A DNA stretch of 13,884 nt from NCBI GenBank assembly GCA_902493545.1, contig CABUQI010000023.1, positions 1 through 13,884 of the forward strand. The letters run 5' to 3'. The translations under genes and the position numbers were made by a program. Each line of letters begins with the position of its first letter. Within the stretch, counting starts at the first letter, position 1. Below are positions 6,543-12,736 of the stretch, piece after piece. The notes beneath the pieces were generated by a model. The model had not been told where the DNA came from and ran no database searches. It saw nothing but the letters and a program-made list of their open reading frames with translations. Source of the stretch: an uncultured Collinsella sp. (GTDB taxonomy: Bacteria; Actinomycetota; Coriobacteriia; Coriobacteriales; Coriobacteriaceae).

Positions 6543-7625
6543 TTGAAGAAAAGCAATCTGGGCTATGTGCTGGTGCTGATCGCCGCGCTTATGTGGGGCA
6601 GCATCGGAATCTTTGTAAACGGCATCTCGGCCATGGGCGTTTCGTCTCAGAGCATGGCGGCCTTTCGCCTGTTGTCGGGTGCCGTCTTAATGGCTCCGGT
6701 CTTGGCGTTCATGGGTTGCCAGGGAGGCGATCGTGAGGGAAAAGCATCGGGTCCCCTGGCACTGTTCAAGGCAAGTCCTAAAGAGCTTGTTCCCTGTGCG
6801 CTTCTTGGCATTATCGGCCTCGCCACCGCTAACACGCTTTATTACGAGTGCATGGGCGAGGTGGGCATGTCCACGGCCTCGGTGCTGCTCTACACCTCGC
6901 CGGTGTTTGGCGTCATGCTCGGCCGCGTGCTTTATCGCGAGGATGTGACTCCCAACAAGCTCGTTGCCATCGCTTTTAATATCGGTGGCTGTGTACTTGC
7001 AGTGACCAATGGCGACCTTTCCGGTTTCCATTTTTCGGTTTGGGGCGTCACGTCGGGCGTGATCGCGGGCTTTTGTGGCGCGTCGCTCGCGGTGTTTAGC
7101 CGGATAGCAACCAAGACGGTCCACCCGCTGGCTGTCACGTTTTGGGGCCTTGTTTTTGGCGGTGCGGTTATGGCGGCTATCGCGGCTCCGTGGCCAGATG
7201 TCGCCGCGGCAATGTCGCCACAGCTGCTGCTGCTGTTCTTTGGTTTTGGACTCATCCCTACAGCCGTGGCCTATGTCTTATATATGCAGGGTCTGTCCAT
7301 GGGGCTCGAGACGTCGAAAGTTCCCGTCGTAATGTCATTCGAGACGGTCGTCACCGTACTGGTGGGCATTGGTGTCTACGCCGAGCCCGCCGGCGCGATT
7401 AAAGTCCTGGGTATCGTGCTGGTGCTCGCGTCCATCCTGATTATGAACACCGACTTCTCCAAGCTGCGCAACAGTGTGTTTGTCGGTCATGTCATTGAGA
7501 GCATGACCTTTAAGCCCAACGCGTGGTGGACCGAAAAATCTCAGGACATGGATCTGTTTAAGGAACGCACCGGCATTGCGCTGGAACCCACCGTACAGGA
7601 AAGCCCCTGGTACTTCGTGCGATAG
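6543..7625 (+). CDS. DMT-superfamily (EamA) permease, possible amino-acid exporter
   Basis: This 360-residue protein has about ten hydrophobic segments in two EamA repeats (about 6-150 and 163-302). Family features include ALMWGSIGIFV, FRLLSGAVLM and the loop before TM4-5 with YTSPVFGVMLGRVLYRED. The start is taken as TTG 6543 because GAGGAGG (6531-6537) lies 5 bases before it; the in-frame ATG at 6507 would add 12 hydrophilic residues and has no ribosome site. EamA proteins mostly move amino acids and other small metabolites outward. Placed between the two halves of a deglycase/PTS locus and preceded by a related operator, it could export the amine (for example lysine) freed by the deglycases; this is inference. 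A hydrophilic tail of about 55 residues after the last membrane segment is unusual. No clear terminator follows. Confidence 0.85.
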   Translation: MKKSNLGYVLVLIAALMWGSIGIFVNGISAMGVSSQSMAAFRLLSGAVLMAPVLAFMGCQGGDREGKASGPLALFKASPKELVPCALLGIIGLATANTLYYECMGEVGMSTASVLLYTSPVFGVMLGRVLYREDVTPNKLVAIAFNIGGCVLAVTNGDLSGFHFSVWGVTSGVIAGFCGASLAVFSRIATKTVHPLAVTFWGLVFGGAVMAAIAAPWPDVAAAMSPQLLLLFFGFGLIPTAVAYVLYMQGLSMGLETSKVPVVMSFETVVTVLVGIGVYAEPAGAIKVLGIVLVLASILIMNTDFSKLRNSVFVGHVIESMTFKPNAWWTEKSQDMDLFKERTGIALEPTVQESPWYFVR

Positions 7626-7702
7626 GGGATTGCGCGCAGGGTCTGACCTGGGGTTATCCAGCTAGCGCCGGCCTATCCAGTCCAACGTTTCAAGTACGTT
7701 AA

Positions 7703-7737
7703 ACCCGTCAACGGTCGATTTTCACCCGCGAACGGTC
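7703..7737. promoter_or_regulatory. Phased direct repeat upstream of the PTS promoter
   Basis: ACCCGTCAACGGTC (7703-7716) and ACCCGCGAACGGTC (7724-7737) match at 12 of 14 positions with a 21-bp period, two helical turns. They lie about 40-75 bp upstream of a -10 box that lacks a recognisable -35, the usual place for an activator. The protein that would bind is unknown. Confidence 0.45.
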
Positions 7738-7754
7738 TTTATACTAATTAGCAA

Positions 7755-7791
7755 TATAAGCAACGTATAAGACGTTATAATGACCATAACG
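7755..7791 (+). promoter_or_regulatory. PTS operon promoter and operator region
   Basis: TATAAT (7776-7781) is a perfect -10 box, but no -35 is found 16-18 bp upstream. TATAAG also occurs at 7755-7760 and 7766-7771, giving three phased units 11 and 10 bp apart. The -10 lies within CGTTAT-N7-ATAACG (7773-7791), a perfect palindrome, and the 16 bases from 7776 match the box before the DMT gene at 14 positions. A repressor here would cover the -10. No -24/-12 sigma-54 promoter (GG...GC spaced) was seen. Confidence 0.55.
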
Positions 7792-7807
7792 AAAAGGAGG
7801 AGGCAAG

Positions 7808-8731
7808 ATGAATCAGATCATTCTCGCATCTCATGGCGGCCTGGCCGCAGGCGCCAAAGACACGCTCGAGATGGTTCTCGGCGACGTGTCGAACGTCCAC
7901 GTCGTGTCGCTTGCTCGTGACGACAAGGAGCCCATCACCAACAAGGTGGACGCCATGATCGCCACGTTCAACGCGGACGACACCGTCTATGTGCTGACCG
8001 ATATGCTCGGCAGCTCGGTCAACAACAACATGGTCGAGCTTTCCAAGAACGGCACGAAGTTCACGGTTGTCAGCGGTTTCAATATTCCGCTGGCGCTGAC
8101 GCTCGCTATGAGCCCCGCCCCCATCAAGGGTGCCGAGCTCGCGGCCCTCATCAACGAGGCCCGCACCGGTCTGACCAACCCCAATGCACCGGTCGAGGCT
8201 GCCGCGGCTCCCGCCAAGAAGGCCAAGGCGTCCCGTCACAGCTCCGGTCCCGCCAAGATCGTCCTCGCACGTCTTGACTACCGTCTGCTGCACGGCCAGG
8301 TCGTCTTTACCTGGACCACCAAGGTTCAGGCCGAGCGCATCATCGTCGTCGACAACGCTGCCGCCAACGATGACATCAAGAAGGGCGCTCTTAAGCTGGC
8401 CAAGCCCCAGGGCGTGCGCCTGAACGTCTTCACCGTCGAGCGTGCCCTCGCCAAGATGGACAAGCTCAACACCCTCGGCGAGCGCGTCATGTTTGTCTTT
8501 GGCAACACTGCCGAGATGCTGCAGTTCTGCCAGGGCTACAAGCTCGACGCCATCAACCTGGGCGCCACCGCCAACCACGACGGTGCCGATCAGATTGGCG
8601 GCAAGGACAGCTCCGTCTTCTTCGACGCCACCCAGAAGGCCGACGTCAACCAGCTGCTCGACATGGGCATCAAGCTCTACGTCCAGCAGACCCCTACGTA
8701 TCAGAGCGTCGACATCGACGCCAAGCTGTAA
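7808..8731 (+). CDS. Mannose-family PTS EIIAB fusion
   Basis: This 307-residue cytoplasmic protein carries the phosphate from HPr to the incoming sugar. Residues 1-125 are a mannose-type EIIA domain with the phospho-accepting His9 in ILASHGGLAAG and the typical VYVLTDMLGSSVNNN (60-74). An Ala/Lys/Pro linker (about 127-148) joins it to an EIIB domain (149-307) whose active His162 lies in LDYRLLHGQVVFTW. ManX of E. coli has the same fusion, whereas the Salmonella gfr system has separate A and B proteins. Strong ribosome site AAAAGGAGGAGG just before the ATG. First gene of an operon with EIIC (36-bp gap, with a small CAGGC-TTTT-GCCTG hairpin at 8737-8750) and EIID. Heavy use of AAG, GTC, ATC and AAC codons suggests high expression. 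Substrate assignment rests on the flanking deglycases, not on this protein. Confidence 0.95.
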   Translation: MNQIILASHGGLAAGAKDTLEMVLGDVSNVHVVSLARDDKEPITNKVDAMIATFNADDTVYVLTDMLGSSVNNNMVELSKNGTKFTVVSGFNIPLALTLAMSPAPIKGAELAALINEARTGLTNPNAPVEAAAAPAKKAKASRHSSGPAKIVLARLDYRLLHGQVVFTWTTKVQAERIIVVDNAAANDDIKKGALKLAKPQGVRLNVFTVERALAKMDKLNTLGERVMFVFGNTAEMLQFCQGYKLDAINLGATANHDGADQIGGKDSSVFFDATQKADVNQLLDMGIKLYVQQTPTYQSVDIDAKL

Positions 8732-8767
8732 TCAACCAGGCTTTTGCCTGACTGAAAGGAGAAGGGT

Positions 8768-9562
8768 ATGAATACGTTCATCAGTGCGGTGCTCGTCGGC
8801 CTCGTCGGCGTGTTCTGCATGTGGGACTCCCGCCTGCTCGGTCGTCTTAACTTCGAGCAGCCCCTCGTTGGCGCTACGCTCGTCGGTCTGCTGCTGGGCG
8901 ATGTGCCCACCGGCCTTGCCGTCGGTGCCGCCGTCGAGCTCGTGTCCATGGGCCTGGTGCAGGTCGGCGCCGCCGTTCCGCCCGATATGGTCCTGGGCGG
9001 CATCGTGGCCGCTGCCTTTGCGTGCCTGACCGATGCTTCCGCCGAGACCGCCATGACGATCGCCATCCCGGTCGCCGTCCTGGGTCAGCTCCTCGGCATC
9101 GTGTTCCGTTCCATCATCGCCGTCCTCACCCATGTGGCAGATAACGCGATTGATAACGGAAAGTTCAAGACCGCCTACCGTATGCACATCTGCGCCGGCT
9201 CCGGTTTGTACGCCATCATGTACTTCCTGCCGATCTTCCTCGCCGTCTTTGTTGGCACTGACCTGGTTCAGGCCATCGTCAACATGGTTCCCGAGTGGCT
9301 GTCCACTGGTCTTAACGTTTCGACCAAGATCATGACCGCCTACGGCTTGGCCCTGCTGCTCACCATGATGATCAAGAAGGGTATGACTCCGTTCCTGTTC
9401 ATCGGTTTCCTGCTCGCCGCTTACCTCAACCTGTCCGTCATCGCGGTCGCTCTGATCGGTGTGTGCCTGGCTGTCGTCTTCATGGGCTTCAAGTTCAACG
9501 GTTCCCATGCAGCCGCCGGTGTCGATTCCGACTACGATCCGCTCGAAGACGACGAAGACTAA
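8768..9562 (+). CDS. Mannose-family PTS EIIC permease subunit
   Basis: This 264-residue membrane protein forms the sugar channel together with EIID. The N-terminus MNTFISAVLVGLVGVFCMWD, the segment GRLNFEQPLVGATLVGLLLGD and the stretch ELVSMGLVQVGAAVPPDM are characteristic of the mannose/fructose/sorbose EIIC family. Hydrophobic segments lie at about 4-20, 32-48, 76-90, 97-120, 147-172, 195-213 and 218-240. The tail is very acidic (EDDED end). GGAGAAGGG lies just before the ATG. The EIID ribosome site AAGGAGG overlaps this gene's stop codon, so the two are translationally linked. Confidence 0.95.
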   Translation: MNTFISAVLVGLVGVFCMWDSRLLGRLNFEQPLVGATLVGLLLGDVPTGLAVGAAVELVSMGLVQVGAAVPPDMVLGGIVAAAFACLTDASAETAMTIAIPVAVLGQLLGIVFRSIIAVLTHVADNAIDNGKFKTAYRMHICAGSGLYAIMYFLPIFLAVFVGTDLVQAIVNMVPEWLSTGLNVSTKIMTAYGLALLLTMMIKKGMTPFLFIGFLLAAYLNLSVIAVALIGVCLAVVFMGFKFNGSHAAAGVDSDYDPLEDDED

Positions 9563-9575
9563 GGAGGAACACACT

Positions 9576-10409
9576 ATGGCAACCGCAACCAAGGACGTGT
9601 CCCTGAACAAGAAGGTCAGCCAGTTCTTCTGGCGCTCCTGGGCCATCCAGGCCTCTTGGAACTACGAGCGTCAGATGAACATGGGCTTCCTCTACGGTAT
9701 GGTTCCCACGCTCGATCGCCTCTATCCGGACGAGTCCGACCCCAAGCAGCTTGCTGCTAAGAAAGAGGCTTACCACCGTCACATGGCGTTCTACAACTGC
9801 ACCCCGCAGACGAGCGCTTTCATCCTGGGCCTCGCCGCCTCCATGGAGGAGGAGTACGCCAAGGATCCCGAGAACTTCAACCCCGATTCGATTAACGCGG
9901 TCAAGACCTCCCTTATGGGCCCGCTTTCCGGCATCGGTGACTCCTTCTTCCAGGGCACCATCCGCGTTATCGCCTTTGGCTTGGGCGTTCAGCTGGCTCA
10001 GCAGGGCTCCATCATGGGCCCGATCCTGGCCCTTCTCATCTCCATCGTCCCCTCCGTGCTGATTACTTGGTTCGCAGCCAAGATGGGCTATCAGGGCGGC
10101 CACGAGTACCTGAGCAAGCTTCAGGGCGGCGACCTCATGGAGAAGCTCATGTATGTCTGCGGCATCGTGGGTCTTATGTCCGTGGGCGGCATGATCGCCA
10201 CGCTGATCGGCGCCACCACCCCGCTGCAGTTCGCTGACGGCACCGTCGTTATCCAGGACATCCTGGACAGCATGATGCCCCAGATGATCTCACTTGGCCT
10301 CACCGGCCTTATGTACTGGCTCATCAAGAAGAACGTCAACACCGGTTGGCTTCTCGTGATCGCCATTGTGGGCGGCATCGCCCTCTCCGCGGTCGGCATC
10401 CTGGCCTAG
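9576..10409 (+). CDS. Mannose-family PTS EIID permease subunit
   Basis: This 277-residue protein is the second membrane subunit of the permease. It has the family hallmarks near the N-terminus (FFWRSWAIQASWNYERQMN, FLYGMVPTLDRLY), the middle segments GLAASMEEEYA and SLMGPLSGIGDSFFQGT (the last is the most conserved EIID box), and hydrophobic helices from about 140 to the C-terminus. The ATG lies 7 bases after AAGGAGG, 13 bases after the EIIC stop. A GC-rich hairpin follows, then 199 bp to the second deglycase. Complete and undamaged. Confidence 0.96.
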   Translation: MATATKDVSLNKKVSQFFWRSWAIQASWNYERQMNMGFLYGMVPTLDRLYPDESDPKQLAAKKEAYHRHMAFYNCTPQTSAFILGLAASMEEEYAKDPENFNPDSINAVKTSLMGPLSGIGDSFFQGTIRVIAFGLGVQLAQQGSIMGPILALLISIVPSVLITWFAAKMGYQGGHEYLSKLQGGDLMEKLMYVCGIVGLMSVGGMIATLIGATTPLQFADGTVVIQDILDSMMPQMISLGLTGLMYWLIKKNVNTGWLLVIAIVGGIALSAVGILA

Positions 10410-10443
10410 TCGCGACTAAGCGCCTAACCGCTTTCCCCCGGGG

Positions 10444-10474
10444 GCCTGCCTGGCATCCCATACCCCAGGCAGGC
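10444..10474 (+). terminator. Hairpin after the EIID gene (partial terminator or processing site)
   Basis: GCCTGCCTGG (10444-10453) and CCAGGCAGGC (10465-10474) form a perfect 10-bp stem with an 11-base loop, 34 bases after the EIID stop. It is preceded by the palindrome CCCCCGGGGG (10434-10443). No T-run follows, so it may only reduce read-through into the second deglycase gene, or protect the 3' end of the permease mRNA. Confidence 0.55.
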
Positions 10475-10487
10475 TTCCATCCCCAAA

Positions 10488-10518
10488 ATGCGACAATGGG
10501 ACAGTCCCTTTGTCGCAT
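10488..10518. repeat. 31-bp near-perfect palindrome with GGGACAG centre
   Basis: ATGCGACAA and TTGTCGCAT frame a GGGACAGTCCC centre; 14 of 15 base pairs around the central A match, the exception being T-T. It has the same core as the repeats at 6348-6382 and 4203-4227. It may be a REP unit inserted in the operon, or a structure that splits expression of the permease and the second deglycase. Nothing else is recognised from 10519 to 10593; no clear promoter. Confidence 0.6.
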
Positions 10519-10608
10519 CCTCAATGGGCCGGCGACTCGGTCCAAACCACGGTAACCCTGCGAGCGCCCGGCAATGTGGCGCCGCAAAAAATGAAAGGAA
10601 TGTGTCAG

Positions 10609-11592
10609 ATGTACGAGATCGACCTTAACCTCCCTAAGCAGATCGTCGCTGACGTCCTGTCCAACCACGAGATCCACAGCGTCGCCTTCGTCGGCTGCGG
10701 TGCCTCCATGTCCGACCTTTACCCCGCCAAGTACTTCCTGGCCAACAACACGGACAAGCTGAACGTTCAGATCTTCACCGCTAACGAGTTCAACTACGAC
10801 ACGCCTTCCTGGGTCAACGAGCACACCTTCGTGATCACCTGCTCCCTCGGTGGCTCCACGCCCGAGACCGTCGAGGCCAACAAGACCGCCAAGAAGCACA
10901 ACTGCCCGGTCGTCTCCCTCACCAACAAGGCTGGCTCCGCTCTGACCGTCGACGCTGACTACGTCATCGTTCACGGCTTCCACGCCAACTTCGCTGCCAA
11001 GTGCGAGAAGCCCGGCTATGCCATCGCTCTTGCTGTCGAGATCCTTCAGCAGACCGAGGGTTATGACCACTACGAGGACATGATCACCGGCCTCACCAAC
11101 GTCTTCGAGCTCTGCGAGAACGCCGCTCAGTCCTGCAAGAAACTCGCCAAGAAGTTCGCCGAGGACTTCAAGGACGACAAGATGATCTACTTCATGGCTT
11201 CCGGTGCCTCCGAGAAGATGGCTTATTCTCACGCTGCCTTCCTGTTCACCGAGATGCAGTGGATCGACGCCGCCGCCTACAACACCGGCGAGTACTTCCA
11301 CGGCCCGTTCGAGGTTTCCACCGAGGGTAAGCCCTACGTCTTCTTCATGTCCGATGGCGCTACCCGTCCGATGGACGCCCGCGCCCTCACCTTCCTTAAG
11401 CGCATGGGCGCCAAGGTCGCTCTGATCGACTCCAAGGACTACGGCCTGGCTGACGCCGTGCCCGCGAGCGTCGTCACCTACTTCAACCCGCTGCTGCACC
11501 TCGCCGTTATGCGCGAGTACGGCAACCAGATCGCCGAGGCCCGTCAGCACCCGCTGACCATGCGTCGCTACATGTGGAAGCTTTCCTACTAA
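10609..11592 (+). CDS. SIS-domain fructosamine/glycosamine 6-phosphate deglycase (second of two)
   Basis: This 327-residue enzyme is a paralogue of the protein at 5153-6145. The first SIS domain has FVGCGASMSDL (27-37) and TCSLGGSTPET (77-87); the second domain carries Glu215 (FTEMQW) and His231 (EYFHGPFE), again 16 residues apart as in FraB/FrlB, so it should release a free amine and hexose 6-phosphate from a phosphorylated glycation product. It ends RRYMWKLSY. The ATG at 10609 is chosen because AAAGGA (10594-10599) is 9 bases away; the in-frame ATG at 10600 abuts that site. The phosphate-binding loops differ from those of the first deglycase (LGGSTPET versus MRGTKET), which fits a different sugar isomer: in Salmonella one enzyme serves fructoselysine 6-phosphate and the other glucoselysine 6-phosphate. 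A strong terminator follows. Codon use suggests high expression. Confidence 0.87.
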   Translation: MYEIDLNLPKQIVADVLSNHEIHSVAFVGCGASMSDLYPAKYFLANNTDKLNVQIFTANEFNYDTPSWVNEHTFVITCSLGGSTPETVEANKTAKKHNCPVVSLTNKAGSALTVDADYVIVHGFHANFAAKCEKPGYAIALAVEILQQTEGYDHYEDMITGLTNVFELCENAAQSCKKLAKKFAEDFKDDKMIYFMASGASEKMAYSHAAFLFTEMQWIDAAAYNTGEYFHGPFEVSTEGKPYVFFMSDGATRPMDARALTFLKRMGAKVALIDSKDYGLADAVPASVVTYFNPLLHLAVMREYGNQIAEARQHPLTMRRYMWKLSY

Positions 11593-11594
11593 TC

Positions 11595-11612
11595 ACAAGT
11601 AAGTAGACCTTA
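11595..11612. repeat. AAGTnAGTAG-type motif after the second deglycase
   Basis: ACAAGTAAGTAGACCTTA, three bases after the stop codon, matches the reverse complement of the right arm of the 12480-12598 inverted repeat at 16 of 18 positions. It is a lone half-element here. Confidence 0.4.
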
Positions 11613-11626
11613 CGGGTTGATTGAGA

Positions 11627-11658
11627 GGGGATGGGGTTTGCGCCCCGTCCCCTTTTTT
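11627..11658 (+). terminator. Rho-independent terminator of the PTS/deglycase locus
   Basis: GGGGATGGGG (11627-11636) pairs with CCCCGTCCCC (11643-11652), one T-G pair, over a 6-base loop, followed by six T. It lies 34 bases after the second deglycase stop and marks the end of the locus. Confidence 0.9.
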
Positions 11659-11696
11659 GCTTTGGGGAGGGCACGCCTGTCGCGTCGCAAAACCCA

Positions 11697-11737
11697 AGAT
11701 AAAACCTACCATAATAAACCTGTCTCTTTTTGGCAGG
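11697..11737. repeat. Leader-like dispersed repeat before the HAD gene
   Basis: It runs AGATAAAACCTACCA, then AATAAACCTGTCTC, then TTTTTGGCAGG, ending at the ribosome site of the HAD gene. The copy at 13831-13871 differs at only a few positions, and the right half reappears inverted at 4203-4227. CCTACCA and TGGCAGG can pair with one mismatch. CATAAT (11710-11715) could be a -10 box, so the repeat may carry a promoter. Confidence 0.58.
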
Positions 11738-11752
11738 TGGGAGGAGATGCGT

Positions 11753-12382
11753 ATGATCAAAGCAGTGCTGTTTGACATGGACGGCGTGCTGGTCGATACC
11801 GAGTGGTTCTACAACCGTCGCCGCGTGGCGTTTATGGAAGAGAAAGGGTTCCACTTTGACGAGATCCCCGATCTTTCGGGGTCTAACGAGCCTGCCATTT
11901 GGGAGGCACTGGTGCCCGACGATGTTGAGCTGCGCGAGCGCCTGCGCGTGGAGTACAAGCAGGTCTACAGCCCGGACCACCCCGTTCCGTATGCCGAGCT
12001 GCTCAACGAGCAGACGGAGCCGGTGATGCGCAAGCTGCACGAGCGCGGCGTGAAGTGTGCCATCGCGAGCTCGTCCTATCGCGAGTTGATTGACGAACTG
12101 GTGGAGATCGCTGACATTGCCGATGTGCTGGATTACACCATCAGCGGTCACGAGTGCAGTGCGTTTAAGCCCGACCCCGAGATCTACCTGCGTGCCATGG
12201 AGGCGCTGGGGGTTGAGCCTTCCGAGTGCCTGGTTATCGAGGACTCGCCTTTGGGCATCGAGGCCGGCAAGCGCTCGGGCGCCCGCGTCCTGGCGCTGCG
12301 TCCGCACGAGGGTGTCAACCTCGATCAATCGCGAGCCGATGCCGTTATCGATAATCTGACCGACATTTTGGCCGCTTTGTAG
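11753..12382 (+). CDS. HAD-superfamily phosphatase/phosphomutase (beta-phosphoglucomutase-like)
   Basis: This 209-residue cytoplasmic enzyme has all HAD motifs: I, FDMDGVLVD with Asp8 (nucleophile) and Asp10 (acid/base); II, ASSSYRE with Ser106-108; III, Lys139 in FKPDPEIY; IV, VIEDSPLGIEAG with Glu163-Asp164. A helical cap at about 17-82 places it in subfamily I with beta-phosphoglucomutases and sugar phosphatases. ATG 11753 is preferred because GGGAGGAG ends 6 bases upstream; the in-frame ATG at 11747 is directly against that site. It follows the PTS locus but is separated by a terminator and has its own leader repeat, so a role in that pathway is uncertain. A general sugar-phosphate phosphatase is the safest reading. 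Confidence 0.88.
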   Translation: MIKAVLFDMDGVLVDTEWFYNRRRVAFMEEKGFHFDEIPDLSGSNEPAIWEALVPDDVELRERLRVEYKQVYSPDHPVPYAELLNEQTEPVMRKLHERGVKCAIASSSYRELIDELVEIADIADVLDYTISGHECSAFKPDPEIYLRAMEALGVEPSECLVIEDSPLGIEAGKRSGARVLALRPHEGVNLDQSRADAVIDNLTDILAAL

Positions 12383-12385
12383 CGT

Positions 12386-12433
12386 CAATCCGCCGCGAGA
12401 AGCACTGATTCACGCGTCTTTTGCCGCGGATTG
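12386..12433 (+). terminator. Possible terminator after the HAD gene
   Basis: CAATCCGC (12386-12393) and GCGGATTG (12426-12433) are perfect complements with a 32-base loop, four bases past the stop codon, followed by a T-rich GCTTTATTTG. The large loop makes it a weaker candidate than the others. Confidence 0.45.
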
Positions 12434-12479
12434 GCTTTATTTGTCATCTATTTGGATCCGTTTGGCTTCGATTCGGACT

Positions 12480-12598
12480 AAGTGAGTAGGCTTTTTGGTG
12501 CAGGACGAGCACAAAGCGCATCTGCTCTAGTAAAACCGCAGGTCACAGGGGTGGCGGTTTTGGGTGTGCTCTGCAGGTCGCTTAAAGTCTACTCACTT
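12480..12598. repeat. 119-bp nested inverted repeat (MITE-like or structured RNA)
   Basis: Three nested pairings share one axis. The ends AAGTGAGTAG (12480-12489) and CTACTCACTT (12589-12598) pair perfectly and continue as CTTT/AAAG after one mismatch. GAGCACA (12507-12513) pairs with TGTGCTC (12565-12571). AAAACCGC (12532-12539) pairs with GCGGTTTT (12554-12561). It sits alone in the 354-bp gap between the HAD and YitT genes. No ORF is convincing inside it. A small non-autonomous transposable element or a structured non-coding RNA are both possible. Confidence 0.6.
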
Positions 12599-12682
12599 GT
12601 AATTTGGGCCTTTGGTCGTGGGGTTGCTGGTCCCGCTTTGGTTGTCGAGAGAGGGTGAATTGAAGCGCCCCCGCACGCTCCA

Positions 12683-12691
12683 TGCTACAAT
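12683..12691 (+). promoter_or_regulatory. Extended -10 promoter of the YitT-like gene
   Basis: TGCTACAAT is an extended -10 element 45 bases before the GTG start. The nearest -35-like box, TTGAAG (12660-12665), is 20 bp away, too far for a normal spacer, which an extended -10 can tolerate. Confidence 0.5.
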
Positions 12692-12736
12692 CGCGGACAT
12701 ACCCCACAACTACATCTGCCTTCGAAAGGAGCCTGC

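Noticed and set aside
7626..7807. Sigma-54 (-24/-12) promoter expected for a LevR-type mannose PTS operon
   Set aside because: No TGGCAC-N5-TTGC-like pair was found, and there is no LevR-type activator gene in the window.
7774..8578. Minus-strand open frame opposite the EIIAB gene
   Set aside because: Shadow of the EIIAB coding frame with no independent support.
8737..8750. CAGGC-TTTT-GCCTG hairpin as a terminator between EIIAB and EIIC
   Set aside because: The stem is only 5 bp, has no T-run after it, and the EIIC ribosome site follows directly; at most it modulates the operon.
10600..10602. ATG 10600 as the start of the second deglycase
   Set aside because: It directly abuts the AAAGGA ribosome site; the next in-frame ATG at 10609 has the proper 9-base spacing.
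10336..11550. Minus-strand open frame of 404 codons opposite the second deglycase
   Set aside because: Same antisense artefact of GC-rich codon bias; low-complexity product and no recognisable domain.
12383..12736. Riboswitch or small protein gene in the gap before the YitT-like gene
   Set aside because: No known aptamer core was recognised and no short frame has a good ribosome site; the inverted repeat is reported on its own instead.
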